32,387 nt of DNA from positions 1 to 32,387 of the forward strand of contig JBMOLK010000323.1 in NCBI GenBank assembly GCA_049325575.1, in the 5' to 3' direction. Below the pieces are notes generated by a model, which searched no databases, was not told the DNA's origin, and was given only the letters and a program-made list of their open reading frames with translations. Positions 1-7,223 of this stretch are shown here, piece after piece. A program made the position numbers and the translations under genes. The stretch is from JBMOLK01 sp049325575 (GTDB lineage: Bacteria; Bacillota; Clostridia; Acetivibrionales; Acetivibrionaceae). The stretch's first letter is position 1; the number at the start of each line of letters is the position of its first letter.

Positions 1-176
1 GACAGGGACAGATTAAACTGCTTCCGGTCAACGTGAATTCATCGGTTGACAAGATATTGGATCTTATACCCGACCTTATAGAGAAAGCTAATGAAGCAAT
101 AAAAAAAAAGATAAAGGTTAGAAAGGAAATAAAACCAGGAGACACAGCCGAAAAATGCGAAAGAGATGAAATATAA
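1..176 (+). CDS. ytfJ: GerW/YtfJ-family sporulation protein, C-terminal end only
   Basis: An open frame enters from the left edge (codons begin at base 3) and stops at TAA 174-176. The visible 57 residues start QGQIKLLPVN and continue into SSVDKILDLIPDLIEK, then end in a lysine-rich charged tail. This matches the C-terminal end of YtfJ/GerW-family proteins, where a phrase of the type GQVKLLPV is followed by a short amphipathic helix. The family is linked to sporulation in Bacillus and is widespread in clostridia. Its position just upstream of rluB is the usual clostridial order (scpB, ytfJ, rluB region), which supports the call. Most of the gene lies outside the window, so its start and full domain content cannot be judged. 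Confidence 0.72.
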   Translation, partial: QGQIKLLPVNVNSSVDKILDLIPDLIEKANEAIKKKIKVRKEIKPGDTAEKCERDEI

Positions 177-269
177 GTGGGATAAAACCCACTTTATTTA
201 TTTGTGTATAATGTACCACTCATATGATATTATATATAAAAAAGATTTTTTAGAGGGTTGGTTTTATCC

Positions 270-977
270 ATGAGTGAAGTAAGACTTCAAAAGTATCTGG
301 CTGACTCCGGTGTTGCATCAAGGAGAAAGGCAGAAGAGATCATAAGTCAGGGAAGAGTAAAGGTAAACGGCACCATAACCACTGAAATGGGAATCAAGGT
401 ATCCGAAAAGGATAAAGTTGAAGTTGACGGCAGAATTTTAAAAAGAGAAGAAAGAAAGGTATACATAGCTTTAAATAAACCTGTGGGGTATATTACAACT
501 TCCAAGGACCAATTCGGAAGACCAACCGTATTGGACTTGGTTCATGATATAAAGGAAAGGATATTCCCTGTAGGAAGGCTTGACTATGATACCTCAGGAC
601 TTATAATACTTACAAATGACGGTGATTTTACATACAGGCTGACACACCCCAAGCATGAGATTAACAAGGTATATGTGGCTACCGTATCGGGGGTTTTGAC
701 AAAAGAAGAAATAGCTGCTTTTGAAAAGGGATTAAGAATTGAAAATTATACTACATCTCCTGCAAAACTTCAGGTTCTTGAGACTAATATCAAAACCTCC
801 ACAGTAAGAATTACAATACATGAGGGTAAGAACAGGCAGGTCAGAAAAATGTGTGAGGCTATAGGCCATCCTGTTTTAAGGCTAAAGAGGATATCAATTG
901 GCGAGGTAAGCCTGGGAAGCCTCGGGGAGGGAAAGTGGAGAAATCTTTCCAAATCCGAAATAAAATCGCTATTATAA
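270..977 (+). CDS. rluB: Pseudouridine synthase of the RsuA/RluB family
   Basis: Probably converts a uridine of 23S rRNA to pseudouridine in the ribosome's catalytic region. The 235-residue protein has an N-terminal S4 RNA-binding domain (about 3-60, starting RLQKYLADSGVASRRKAEE) and a catalytic domain from about 65. The catalytic aspartate is D105 in VGRLDYDTSG, followed by LIILTNDGDF, the hallmark of the family. GKNRQVRKMCEAIGHPV (about 193-209) is a second conserved block. ATG at 270 is preferred because GAGGG lies 12 nt upstream; a TTG at 258 in the same frame touches that site and is less likely. RluB and RsuA cannot be separated rigorously by eye, but clostridial homologs at this locus are annotated as rluB. 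Confidence 0.93.
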   Translation: MSEVRLQKYLADSGVASRRKAEEIISQGRVKVNGTITTEMGIKVSEKDKVEVDGRILKREERKVYIALNKPVGYITTSKDQFGRPTVLDLVHDIKERIFPVGRLDYDTSGLIILTNDGDFTYRLTHPKHEINKVYVATVSGVLTKEEIAAFEKGLRIENYTTSPAKLQVLETNIKTSTVRITIHEGKNRQVRKMCEAIGHPVLRLKRISIGEVSLGSLGEGKWRNLSKSEIKSLL

Positions 978-1003
978 ATGAATACTTGGACCTTTTTGGC
1001 AGC

Positions 1004-1030
1004 GGCAGCTATATTTTAAATATAACTGCC
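1004..1030. terminator. Hairpin between convergent rluB and the DUF1540 gene
   Basis: GGCAG and CTGCC enclose TATATTT/AAATATA, giving a 12-bp stem with one mismatch and almost no loop. It lies 27 bases after the rluB stop and 21 bases after the minus-strand DUF1540 stop, where a shared terminator would be expected. Neither strand has a clear T-run after it, so termination is inferred from position and structure only. Confidence 0.4.
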
Positions 1031-1051
1031 ACTTATGATACTTACAGAAAA

Positions 1052-1228
1052 TTATTCTTTTTGTTCATGAGGCTTGTAACTGGCACAAAGTGTTTCATCG
1101 TAGGGTGCTCCACTGTCGGATTTTGCAGCAGCACTTACCTGTATTGCTTCTAAGGTACACAAGTTTTCATGGAATTCGTTGTGCATACAGCTACCGACGG
1201 AGCACATTATCCTTTGACAGTTTGTCAT
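1052..1228 (-). CDS. DUF1540 small cysteine-rich protein
   Basis: A 58-residue protein reading MTNCQRIMCSVGSCMHNEFH and ending in LCASYKPHEQKE. Cysteines are at 4, 9, 14, 24 and 48. The pattern CSVxxCxHNxxxxC, followed by a hydrophobic IQV and a late Cys, is characteristic of DUF1540, a family of small proteins common in spore-forming Firmicutes and presumed to bind a metal; no biochemical function is established. GGAGG lies about 9 nt upstream of the ATG, and codon use is ordinary for the window. It reads toward rluB and shares the intervening hairpin. Function is unknown; family membership is well supported by cysteine spacing. Confidence 0.85.
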   Translation of the reverse strand: MTNCQRIMCSVGSCMHNEFHENLCTLEAIQVSAAAKSDSGAPYDETLCASYKPHEQKE

Positions 1229-1316
1229 AATAGCTCGCCTCCATTATATTTTTTCTTCAGACTTATTTTATGTAGTTTTAAAACAATTATAAAGGGAATA
1301 AAAGCTTTATTCGGTT

Positions 1317-1362
1317 ATATAAGGATAACCAGGCTTTGTGACCCGGTTATCCTTATATCTTT
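1317..1362. terminator. Strong 14-bp hairpin downstream of the DUF5362-like gene
   Basis: ATATAAGGATAACC (1317-1330) pairs perfectly with GGTTATCCTTATAT (1345-1358), and the stem can extend through GG/CC past one mismatch. On the plus strand it is followed by CTTTTAT. It sits just past the stop of the minus-strand gene at 1381-1758, so it is probably that gene's terminator, although the T-run is better on the plus strand. Confidence 0.55.
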
Positions 1363-1380
1363 TATCTGTCATTAAATATA

Positions 1381-1758
1381 CTAATATCCATAGGGATTTG
1401 CTCCCGATGCAAATAAGCCTAAAACTACCAAACCTATAAACATCAGTATTCCCAATATAATACTTACCACTGAAATAATCCCGTAGATTTTAAAGAATGA
1501 GTTTAATTTGTCAAATGTTTCAGATAGTTTATTGATATCACTTGTCTCAGAGAATGCCCTCATGCTGTCTACTGCGCCCACAAGCTTTAGGCCCGCTATT
1601 ATCATTGGAACTCCTATTATTGCAGTTATAATACCTATACATGAAAGGGCACCATAAATAATGGTAAAAATCCCTACGAAAGTTGCCCAGCCAGACAATT
1701 TCCTATCCTTAATTAAATCTATATCAGATCTTGGTTCGTTGATTTGATAACTATCCAT
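1381..1758 (-). CDS. Small membrane protein, DUF5362-like
   Basis: A 125-residue protein with a soluble N-terminus (about 1-23) and two strongly hydrophobic regions: about 24-58 (GWATFVGIFTIIYGALSCIG followed by IITAIIGVPMIIAG) and about 93-118 (IYGIISVVSIILGILMFIGL onward). A charged connector of about 30 residues (RAFSETSDINKLSETFDKLN) links them. The layout and the phrase SCIGIITAIIGVPMIIAG resemble DUF5362 proteins of clostridia, which have no known function. The start is ATG 1758 with GGAGG 11 nt upstream. The gene is monocistronic, flanked by a hairpin downstream and the intergenic repeat (copy A) upstream. The family name is from memory of similar clostridial proteins; the membrane topology is read from the sequence. 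Confidence 0.62.
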   Translation of the reverse strand: MDSYQINEPRSDIDLIKDRKLSGWATFVGIFTIIYGALSCIGIITAIIGVPMIIAGLKLVGAVDSMRAFSETSDINKLSETFDKLNSFFKIYGIISVVSIILGILMFIGLVVLGLFASGANPYGY

Positions 1759-1839
1759 TTAATGATAAGCCTCCACTTTTTAAATTTAGTTTAACACATA
1801 GTTAAAAATTTATTATGTCGCAAAAATGAAAATTTTGTT

Positions 1840-1868
1840 TTGACAAAACATGATTTCCAATTTAAAAT
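1840..1868 (+). promoter_or_regulatory. Sigma-A type promoter upstream of speE
   Basis: TTGACA (1840-1845) and TAAAAT (1863-1868) are separated by exactly 17 bp. Transcription would start near 1875, giving a speE leader of about 260 nt that contains repeat copy A and two competing hairpins. Confidence 0.6.
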
Positions 1869-1876
1869 ATTATAGG

Positions 1877-1958
1877 GATCGAACTGTAAAAGCAGATAAA
1901 CAAGATAGGCAAGCCATTTGTATCAAATCAGCGGAGGTAATTATATGTTTATCTTTTA
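1877..1958 (-). repeat. Intergenic imperfect palindromic repeat, copy A
   Basis: The arm AACTGTAAAAGCAGATAAAC (1882-1901) faces a partly complementary GTTTATCTTTTA near 1947-1958. The centre contains ATTTG-ATA-CAAAT, read on the minus strand. On that strand it aligns with copies C (20933-21020) and D (27057-27144); its outer 25 nt are identical to half-copy B (5340-5364). It lies between the divergent DUF5362-like gene and speE, and would be transcribed as part of the speE leader from the promoter at 1840. Confidence 0.8.
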
Positions 1959-2023
1959 AGTTCTTTATCTCTAATGGTTACCAAGCTAAAGTTGTAATTA
2001 TTAAGAATGTGGCTTACATATTA

Positions 2024-2086
2024 ATATGGTTTTTAGTTTAATATATTAATGAAACCATATACCGAATTATTAGTTGGTATATGGTT
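2024..2086 (+). promoter_or_regulatory. Competing hairpins in the speE leader
   Basis: AAACCATATACC (2052-2063) pairs perfectly with GGTATATGGTTT (2075-2086). Part of the same left arm (2052-2060) can instead pair with ATATGGTTT at 2024-2032. The two foldings exclude each other, as in attenuator or antiterminator arrangements, and lie 48 nt upstream of the speE start. There is no U-run directly after the second hairpin, so a regulatory role is only inferred. Confidence 0.35.
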
Positions 2087-2133
2087 TATAATTTAAAACA
2101 AAAAGGATTAATTGAAGAAGAGGAGTGACTCAA

Positions 2134-2961
2134 ATGGATCTTTGGTACACTGAATATCAAACACCCGGAGTAGGAATAACATGTAAAACTAAAAAAACAT
2201 ATCACACAGAAAAAACCGAGTTTCAGGATCTGGCTCTTATTGAAACCGAACAGTTCGGGAGAATGTTGGTTTTAGACGGCACTGTCCAGACTACTATTGA
2301 AGATGAATTCGTTTACCATGAAATGATAACTCATGTTCCGCTGTCAACCCATAAAAATCCCAAAAAGGCGTTGGTAATTGGCGGAGGAGATGGCGGCGCC
2401 ATTAGAGAGATTATTAAACACCCGTCAATTGAAAAGGCAGTATTATGCGAGATTGATGGAAGGGTTATTGAAGTATCAAAAGAGTATCTGCCTGAAATAA
2501 GCTGTGCTTTAAGTGATAAAAGGGTAGAAGTAATGGTTGCTGACGGAATAAAGTATGTTAACGAGCACAAGAATGAGTTTGATGTTATTATGGTTGATTC
2601 AACCGACCCGGTTGGCCCTGCCGTAGGACTTTTTGCAGTTGATTTTTATAAGGCAATATATGAGTCTTTAAAGGAAGACGGCATTTTTGTGGCGCAGACA
2701 GAGTCGCCTTTTTTCCACAAGGATCTTATTAGAAATGTATATAAGGATGTAAAATCCTTATTCCCCATAACAAGACTTTATACATGTGCAATACCTACAT
2801 ATCCGAGTGGGTTCTGGAGCTTTACAATGGGCTCTAAAAAGTATGACCCCTTGGAAACCGATATAAACAGCATACCGTCTTTAGACACAAAGTACTACTG
2901 CCGTGAGATACATAAAGCTGTCTTCGCACTACCTAAATTTGTGTCTGACCTGGTAAAATAA
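2134..2961 (+). CDS. speE: Spermidine synthase (polyamine aminopropyltransferase)
   Basis: Transfers an aminopropyl group from decarboxylated SAM to putrescine, giving spermidine, in the cytoplasm. The 275-residue length is normal for bacterial SpeE. An N-terminal beta domain (about 1-70, DLWYTEYQTPGVGITCKTKK) precedes a Rossmann-type methyltransferase fold. GGGDGG (83-88) binds the decarboxylated SAM, E107/D108 end the next strand, D137 is in VADG, and D155 in DSTDP is the catalytic aspartate region, followed by GPAVGLF. ATG 2134 is chosen because AGGAG (2121-2125) is 8 nt upstream; a GTG at 2125 overlaps that site. It forms an operon with speB and mnmM. speD, which supplies the co-substrate, lies at 18577. 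Confidence 0.96.
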   Translation: MDLWYTEYQTPGVGITCKTKKTYHTEKTEFQDLALIETEQFGRMLVLDGTVQTTIEDEFVYHEMITHVPLSTHKNPKKALVIGGGDGGAIREIIKHPSIEKAVLCEIDGRVIEVSKEYLPEISCALSDKRVEVMVADGIKYVNEHKNEFDVIMVDSTDPVGPAVGLFAVDFYKAIYESLKEDGIFVAQTESPFFHKDLIRNVYKDVKSLFPITRLYTCAIPTYPSGFWSFTMGSKKYDPLETDINSIPSLDTKYYCREIHKAVFALPKFVSDLVK

Positions 2962-2995
2962 GCAATAAAAATTTTAAGATGTAAGAGGTATCGTA

Positions 2996-3865
2996 ATGAG
3001 TTTAAAGGATGGAAGCTTAACACTACCAACAAAATTTATGGCAAGCACAGAAAGTTATGAGGAATCTTCCATAGTTTTAGTGGGTGTTCCCATGGATTTC
3101 ACCTGCAGCTTCAGACCTGGAACAAGATTTGGTCCGCAAAAAATCAGGGAAGTATCGGTCGGTATTGAAGAGTACAGCATATACATGGATAAGGAATTAA
3201 CGGATTTTAGTTTCTATGATGCCGGAGACCTTGATCTTCCTTTTGGAAATGTTGAAAAAAGCCTTGAATTGATAAGTACTGCAGCAAGCGAGATTATAAA
3301 TGATAAAAAATTCCCGTTTTTTATCGGGGGAGAACATCTAATCAGCGTTCCTGTAGTCAGAAAGGTTCATGAAAAATACGGTGACGACCTTGTGGTGCTG
3401 CATTTTGATGCTCACGCCGACCTAAGGGAGGGCTATCTGGGATGCCCTAATTCACACGCCTCTGCAGTAAGGCGCATGGTAGATTTTATGCCGGGTAAAA
3501 ACATTTACCAGTTCGGTATAAGATCAGGAACCAGGGATGAGTTTGAGTTTGCAAAGAAGAACACAAATATGTTTACCCTGGAAGTACTGGAGCCTTTAAA
3601 GCAGGTTGTTGAAAAAATAAAAGGAAAGCCGGTTTATGTTACCCTTGATATAGATGTGGTAGATCCTGCCTATGCTAACGGAACGGGTACACCGGAGCCT
3701 GGCGGTATCAGCTCTAAGGAACTGATACAATCAATCAATCTTTTAAAGGATTTGAATATTGTAGGATTTGATCTTGTAGAGGTTTCTCCGCACTATGATC
3801 CTTCCGACAGGACAGCTCTTTTGGCAGCCAAGGTCATTAGAGACGTGATTATGATGGTGGGTTAG
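2996..3865 (+). CDS. speB: Agmatinase (agmatine ureohydrolase)
   Basis: Hydrolyses agmatine to putrescine and urea, providing the substrate for SpeE directly upstream (34-nt gap). The 289-residue protein shows all ureohydrolase signatures: GGEH with H114, HFDAHADLR with D138, H140 and D142, and the strand LDIDVVDP with D218 and D220. Together these supply the six ligands of the dimanganese centre. GTGTPEPGG (about 229-237) is the conserved substrate loop. Pairing with speE favours agmatinase over arginase or formimidoglutamase. AGAGG lies 7 nt before ATG 2996. No arginine decarboxylase gene is in the window, so the agmatine source must be elsewhere. Confidence 0.95.
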   Translation: MSLKDGSLTLPTKFMASTESYEESSIVLVGVPMDFTCSFRPGTRFGPQKIREVSVGIEEYSIYMDKELTDFSFYDAGDLDLPFGNVEKSLELISTAASEIINDKKFPFFIGGEHLISVPVVRKVHEKYGDDLVVLHFDAHADLREGYLGCPNSHASAVRRMVDFMPGKNIYQFGIRSGTRDEFEFAKKNTNMFTLEVLEPLKQVVEKIKGKPVYVTLDIDVVDPAYANGTGTPEPGGISSKELIQSINLLKDLNIVGFDLVEVSPHYDPSDRTALLAAKVIRDVIMMVG

Positions 3866-3866
3866 C

Positions 3867-4433
3867 ATGCAGACAATAAAAAATTCTCTGGGTCAATCCC
3901 ATGAATATATTGAAAAGTTTGTTGTCAAAGGCGATACAGTTGTTGATGCAACCTGTGGAAACGGCAACGATACAGTTTTTTTGGCCGGTTTGGCAGGTGA
4001 AACGGGAAAGGTTTACAGCTTTGATATACAGGACAAGGCAATCCGGAAAACAACCGAGAAGCTAAACCATCTTGGTTTTAAAGACAGGGTGGAAGTTATA
4101 AAAGACGGGCATCAAAATATGGACCGGTATGTTAAAGGTTCTGTTAAGGCCGTAATGTTTAACCTTGGTTATTTACCCGGTGGAGATCATAATATCGGGA
4201 CAAGAGCTGAAACAACAATAGAAGCTATTGGTAAAGCTATGGACATCACTGTGGCTGGGGGAATAATTACTATTGTCATTTATTATGGAGGAGACAGCGG
4301 GTTTGAAGAGAAGAACAGGGTTCTTGAATTTCTGCATGGCATCGACCAGAAGGAGTTTATAGTTATGAGGACGGATTTTATAAACCAGTCAAATTGTCCT
4401 CCCATACTTGTTTGTATTGAAAAACTGTCGTAG
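3867..4433 (+). CDS. mnmM: MnmM/YtqB-family SAM-dependent tRNA methyltransferase
   Basis: A 188-residue class I methyltransferase of the family once called putative rRNA methylase YtqB. Characterised members (MnmM) methylate nm5(s2)U34 of tRNA to mnm5(s2)U, doing in Gram-positives the job of the MnmC methyltransferase domain. Motif I is VVDATCGNGNDTVFLA (about 25-40), acidic motif II is YSFDIQ (about 50-55), and FNLGYLPGGDHNIGT (about 98-112) is the family-specific block. The start ATG is one base after the speB stop, implying translational coupling. The substrate is inferred from the family. MnmA at 23382 modifies the same U34. Confidence 0.85.
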   Translation: MQTIKNSLGQSHEYIEKFVVKGDTVVDATCGNGNDTVFLAGLAGETGKVYSFDIQDKAIRKTTEKLNHLGFKDRVEVIKDGHQNMDRYVKGSVKAVMFNLGYLPGGDHNIGTRAETTIEAIGKAMDITVAGGIITIVIYYGGDSGFEEKNRVLEFLHGIDQKEFIVMRTDFINQSNCPPILVCIEKLS

Positions 4434-4448
4434 AATAAGGATATATAA

Positions 4449-4475
4449 GAGGGTGCGTATGATGCACCCTTTTGT
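4449..4475 (+). terminator. Rho-independent terminator of speE-speB-mnmM
   Basis: GGGTGC (4451-4456) pairs with GCACCC (4464-4469) around a 7-base loop, extended by A-T at the base, followed by TTTTGTAATTTT. It lies 16 bases past the mnmM stop and also faces the convergent PilZ gene. Confidence 0.85.
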
Positions 4476-4497
4476 AATTTTATTTTCTTTTTTGTTT

Positions 4498-5241
4498 TTA
4501 CAGAGCCTCTGATGCAAAAATTGCAAATACTATAATAAATATAGTGAGGATAGATATTGTATAAACAGTGTATTTTAATCTTTTAAATACTTTCCATTCG
4601 TGGGCTATATGGTTTTTTTGGACTTTCAGGTATTCAATCAGCTCATTTAGCAAAACATTATTTTCTTCGTCAATATCAAGGATCTGTACTCCGTAATTAT
4701 AGCCCTTGTTTTTAACACTCTGCTTACGCACTATCCTGCCTTTAAAACTAAGAGTTATACTTGGAGATATGAAAACATCAATATTTACCTTTGAATCAGC
4801 ATCAAAGGAGGAATCCGAGTAGACCAGCCCTCCTCCAAGACTTATGTCCGACAGTATGGAAGCAAACTCGCTGCCGCTGTTGTCTTTTAGCCTGCAGGAA
4901 TAACTTACATGAAAACGTTCAAACTTTCTCTGGTTTGCAAAGTTCATGATTTTGTCAATTTGGACAGTTATGGCCTGCTTTCTTATAGATATAACCTTTC
5001 TTGTTATACTGCCTGAAAACAGGGTTTCGTTGTCTTCGCCAAGGGATTTGATAAGAATTTTGCATCCTTCTTTAAGATAATTTTTGAAGTACTTGGCAGA
5101 CAGAAATATTTCGGCTATATTCTTATCAAGGTTAATATAAGTAATGATGCCGTGAACCCATTTATCATCGCCATCAATGGATACTTTACAAAATATGGTT
5201 GAAGTATTATGTTCAGGTGTATTCTTTGCCAAATAAATCAC
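4498..5241 (-). CDS. PilZ-domain protein with C-terminal membrane anchor
   Basis: A 247-residue probable c-di-GMP receptor. The N-terminal 100 residues form a beta-rich domain like the YcgR-type flagellar brake partner. The PilZ domain follows at about 103-205, with the c-di-GMP-binding motifs RxxxR (R105-R109 in QRKFERF) and DxSxxG (D132-S134-G137 in SDISLGGGLV), both intact. The end of the protein (about 223-245, YTVYTISILTIFIIVFAIFA) is a single hydrophobic helix with no signal peptide in front, so it looks tail-anchored with the sensor in the cytoplasm. The start is GTG 5241 with GAAGG just upstream. A sigma-D-like motif lies at 5278-5304. Output is unknown; motility is a reasonable guess given the flagellar-brake-like architecture. 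Confidence 0.82.
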   Translation of the reverse strand: MIYLAKNTPEHNTSTIFCKVSIDGDDKWVHGIITYINLDKNIAEIFLSAKYFKNYLKEGCKILIKSLGEDNETLFSGSITRKVISIRKQAITVQIDKIMNFANQRKFERFHVSYSCRLKDNSGSEFASILSDISLGGGLVYSDSSFDADSKVNIDVFISPSITLSFKGRIVRKQSVKNKGYNYGVQILDIDEENNVLLNELIEYLKVQKNHIAHEWKVFKRLKYTVYTISILTIFIIVFAIFASEAL

Positions 5242-5277
5242 CCTGCCTTCTATTTCTAATATTCTTCATTATATAAG

Positions 5278-5304
5278 TAATCGGCTAATTTATAAGAAAT
5301 CTAG
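5278..5304 (-). promoter_or_regulatory. Possible sigma-D (FliA-type) promoter of the PilZ gene
   Basis: On the minus strand CTAGA (5304-5300) is followed after 14 bases by GCCGATTA (5285-5278). This is close to the motility sigma consensus CTAAA / GCCGATAA, normally 15 bases apart. The start codon is 37 bases further on. Confidence 0.35.
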
Positions 5305-5337
5305 ATAGAAATTTATTCAACACTACAATTTTCAAGT

Positions 5338-5366
5338 TAGTTTATCTGCTTTTACAGTTCGATCTC
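5338..5366 (+). repeat. Half copy (B) of the intergenic palindromic repeat
   Basis: GTTTATCTGCTTTTACAGTT followed by CGATCTC. The first 25 nt are identical to the outer arm of copy A on the opposite strand, and one or two mismatches separate it from copies C and D. No left arm or central stem-loop was found upstream, so this is a solo arm. Confidence 0.75.
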
Positions 5367-5379
5367 AATATAATACAAT

Positions 5380-5415
5380 CCTTATAATATAATCCTTATA
5401 ATATAATCCTTAAAG
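5380..5415 (+). repeat. Short AT-rich tandem repeat, period 14
   Basis: The unit AATCCTTATAATAT occurs twice, followed by a truncated third AATCCTTA, starting just after repeat half-copy B. Together with the promoter at 5463, this accounts for most of the roughly 400-base gap between the PilZ gene and the carboxylase operon. No gene was seen in the gap. Confidence 0.7.
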
Positions 5416-5462
5416 TCTGTTGTAAAGCTTGTCATTTTTATAACAAACTCTTAAGGAAATTA

Positions 5463-5491
5463 TTGCATTAAGGTCAAAAGTAGGGTATAAT
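5463..5491 (+). promoter_or_regulatory. Sigma-A type promoter of the carboxyltransferase operon
   Basis: TTGCAT (5463-5468) and a perfect TATAAT (5486-5491) are separated by 17 bp, leaving a leader of about 145 nt before the first gene. Confidence 0.6.
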
Positions 5492-5644
5492 TTAGTTTAA
5501 TTATAACCTGGTAATAATATCATATAATAATTTGTAGCAAAAACTATAAGAAATTAAAACGCTGGGAATAATAAACAAGTTATATTTCAGTGTTATGAGA
5601 ATTCTATGTATTTATAATAATATATGACAAGAGGTGGGAGATTG

Positions 5645-7195
5645 ATGGATACAATAGACAAGATTAGCCTTCTGCATGAGAAAAAAGCCCGGATAGAGCA
5701 GGGTGGAGGAGCTGAAAAGATAGCAAAGCAGCATGAATCCGGAAAAATGACAGCAAGAGAAAGAATCAATGCTTTGTTTGATGAAAACAGTTTTGTTGAA
5801 ATCGATGCGTTTGTTGAAGCAAGAAGCATTGACTTTGATATGCAAAAGAAAAAGGTTCCCGGAGACGGCGTTGTAACTGGGTATGGTTCGATTAATGGAC
5901 GTCTTGTATATGTTGCATCACAGGACTTTACCGTTATCGGAGGTTCCTTGGGAGAGATGCATGCAAAAAAGATCACCAAGGTTATGGATATGGCAATGAA
6001 AATGGGTGCACCTTTTATAAGCATCAATGACTCCGGCGGTGCAAGAATTGAAGAAGGAATTGATGCTTTAAAGGGGTTTGGAGATATATTCTTCAGAAAT
6101 ACCCTTGCATCAGGTGTAATTCCACAGATTTCAGTAATTATGGGACCTTGTGCCGGTGGAGCGGTATACTCTCCTGCAATTACCGACTTCGTTTTTATGG
6201 TTGAAAAGACAAGTCAGATGTTTATAACCGGTCCACAGGTTATTAAGGCAGTAACGGGTGAAGATGTTACCTTTGAAAAGCTTGGCGGGGCTGAAACTCA
6301 CAACTCCATAAGTGGAGTTTCACACTTTAAAAGCTCTAGCGAGCAGGAGTGTATAGAACAAATCAAGAAGCTTATAAGTTTTCTTCCTGACAATAATCTT
6401 TCCGATGTTCCGGTTTATGCAAATAATGATGATGTAAACAGAGTACCTGAGAATCTTAACGAAATCATTCCGGCTGGTTCAAACAAACCTTACGATATGA
6501 TGGATATAATAACATCAATTGTTGATAATGGGGACTTTCTGGAGATACACAAATATTTTGCACAAAATATAATTGTGGGTTTTGCCAGAATGAACGGCGG
6601 CACGGTAGGTATTATAGCAAACCAGCCAAAGTACCTGGCAGGGGTTCTTGATGTTAATTCTTCCGATAAGGCTGCAAGGTTTATTCGCTTCTGTGATTCA
6701 TTCAATATTCCAATAATAACCCTTACCGATGTACCCGGATACTTACCTGGAGTTGGACAGGAGCACAGCGGTGTTATAAGACACGGTGCAAAGCTTCTCT
6801 ATGCATTCTCAGAGGCTTCTGTTCCCAAGATCAATATCATAGTAAGAAAAGCTTACGGCGGTGCTTATATAGCTATGAACAGCAAACATCTGGGTGCAGA
6901 TATGGTATTTGCATGGCCTTCTGCAGAAATTGCAGTTATGGGACCGGACGGTGCGGCCAACATAATTTTCAGAAAAGAAATCGGAGCTGCTGAAGATCCG
7001 GTTGAAACAAGAAACAGACTTATTGAAGAATACAGAGAAAAGTTTTCAAACCCATATATCGCTGCTTCAAGAGGTTATGTTGATGATGTTATCGAGCCTG
7101 CATCAACAAGAATGAGAGTAATAAGCGCACTGGAAATGCTTGCTAGTAAGAGGGAAAGCAGACCTTCCAAAAAGCACGGTAATATTCCTTTATAA
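5645..7195 (+). CDS. Acyl-CoA carboxyltransferase (12S / MmdA / PccB type)
   Basis: A 516-residue carboxyltransferase of the crotonase superfamily that moves CO2 between biotin and an acyl-CoA such as propionyl- or methylmalonyl-CoA. Both halves are present. The N-terminal half carries the acyl-CoA loop NDSGGARIEEGI (about 129-139) and GPCAGGAVYSPA (167-178). The C-terminal half carries LTDVPGYLPGVGQEHSGVIR and KAYGGAYIAMNSKHLGADMV, whose glycine-rich stretches bind biotin. ATG 5645 is preferred because GAGGTGGG (5631-5638) is 6 nt upstream; the ATG at 5624 precedes that site. The next genes encode an epsilon-like subunit, a biotin carrier and a 5S subunit. With no biotin carboxylase or sodium-pump beta subunit beside it, a methylmalonyl-CoA:pyruvate transcarboxylase fits best; methylmalonyl-CoA decarboxylase is the alternative. 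Confidence 0.9.
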   Translation: MDTIDKISLLHEKKARIEQGGGAEKIAKQHESGKMTARERINALFDENSFVEIDAFVEARSIDFDMQKKKVPGDGVVTGYGSINGRLVYVASQDFTVIGGSLGEMHAKKITKVMDMAMKMGAPFISINDSGGARIEEGIDALKGFGDIFFRNTLASGVIPQISVIMGPCAGGAVYSPAITDFVFMVEKTSQMFITGPQVIKAVTGEDVTFEKLGGAETHNSISGVSHFKSSSEQECIEQIKKLISFLPDNNLSDVPVYANNDDVNRVPENLNEIIPAGSNKPYDMMDIITSIVDNGDFLEIHKYFAQNIIVGFARMNGGTVGIIANQPKYLAGVLDVNSSDKAARFIRFCDSFNIPIITLTDVPGYLPGVGQEHSGVIRHGAKLLYAFSEASVPKINIIVRKAYGGAYIAMNSKHLGADMVFAWPSAEIAVMGPDGAANIIFRKEIGAAEDPVETRNRLIEEYREKFSNPYIAASRGYVDDVIEPASTRMRVISALEMLASKRESRPSKKHGNIPL

Positions 7196-7223
7196 TATAA
7201 ACGTTTTAAATTAGGAGGATTTT

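Noticed and set aside
1850..2041. A 63-codon open frame starting MISNLKYYRDRTVK
   Set aside because: It runs through repeat copy A and the speE leader, has no ribosome-binding site, and its sequence is explained by the repeat.
5593..6027. Antisense open frames of 77-144 codons opposite the carboxyltransferase gene
   Set aside because: They are shadows of a strongly conserved coding frame, with no ribosome-binding sites and unusual Ser/Cys-rich composition.
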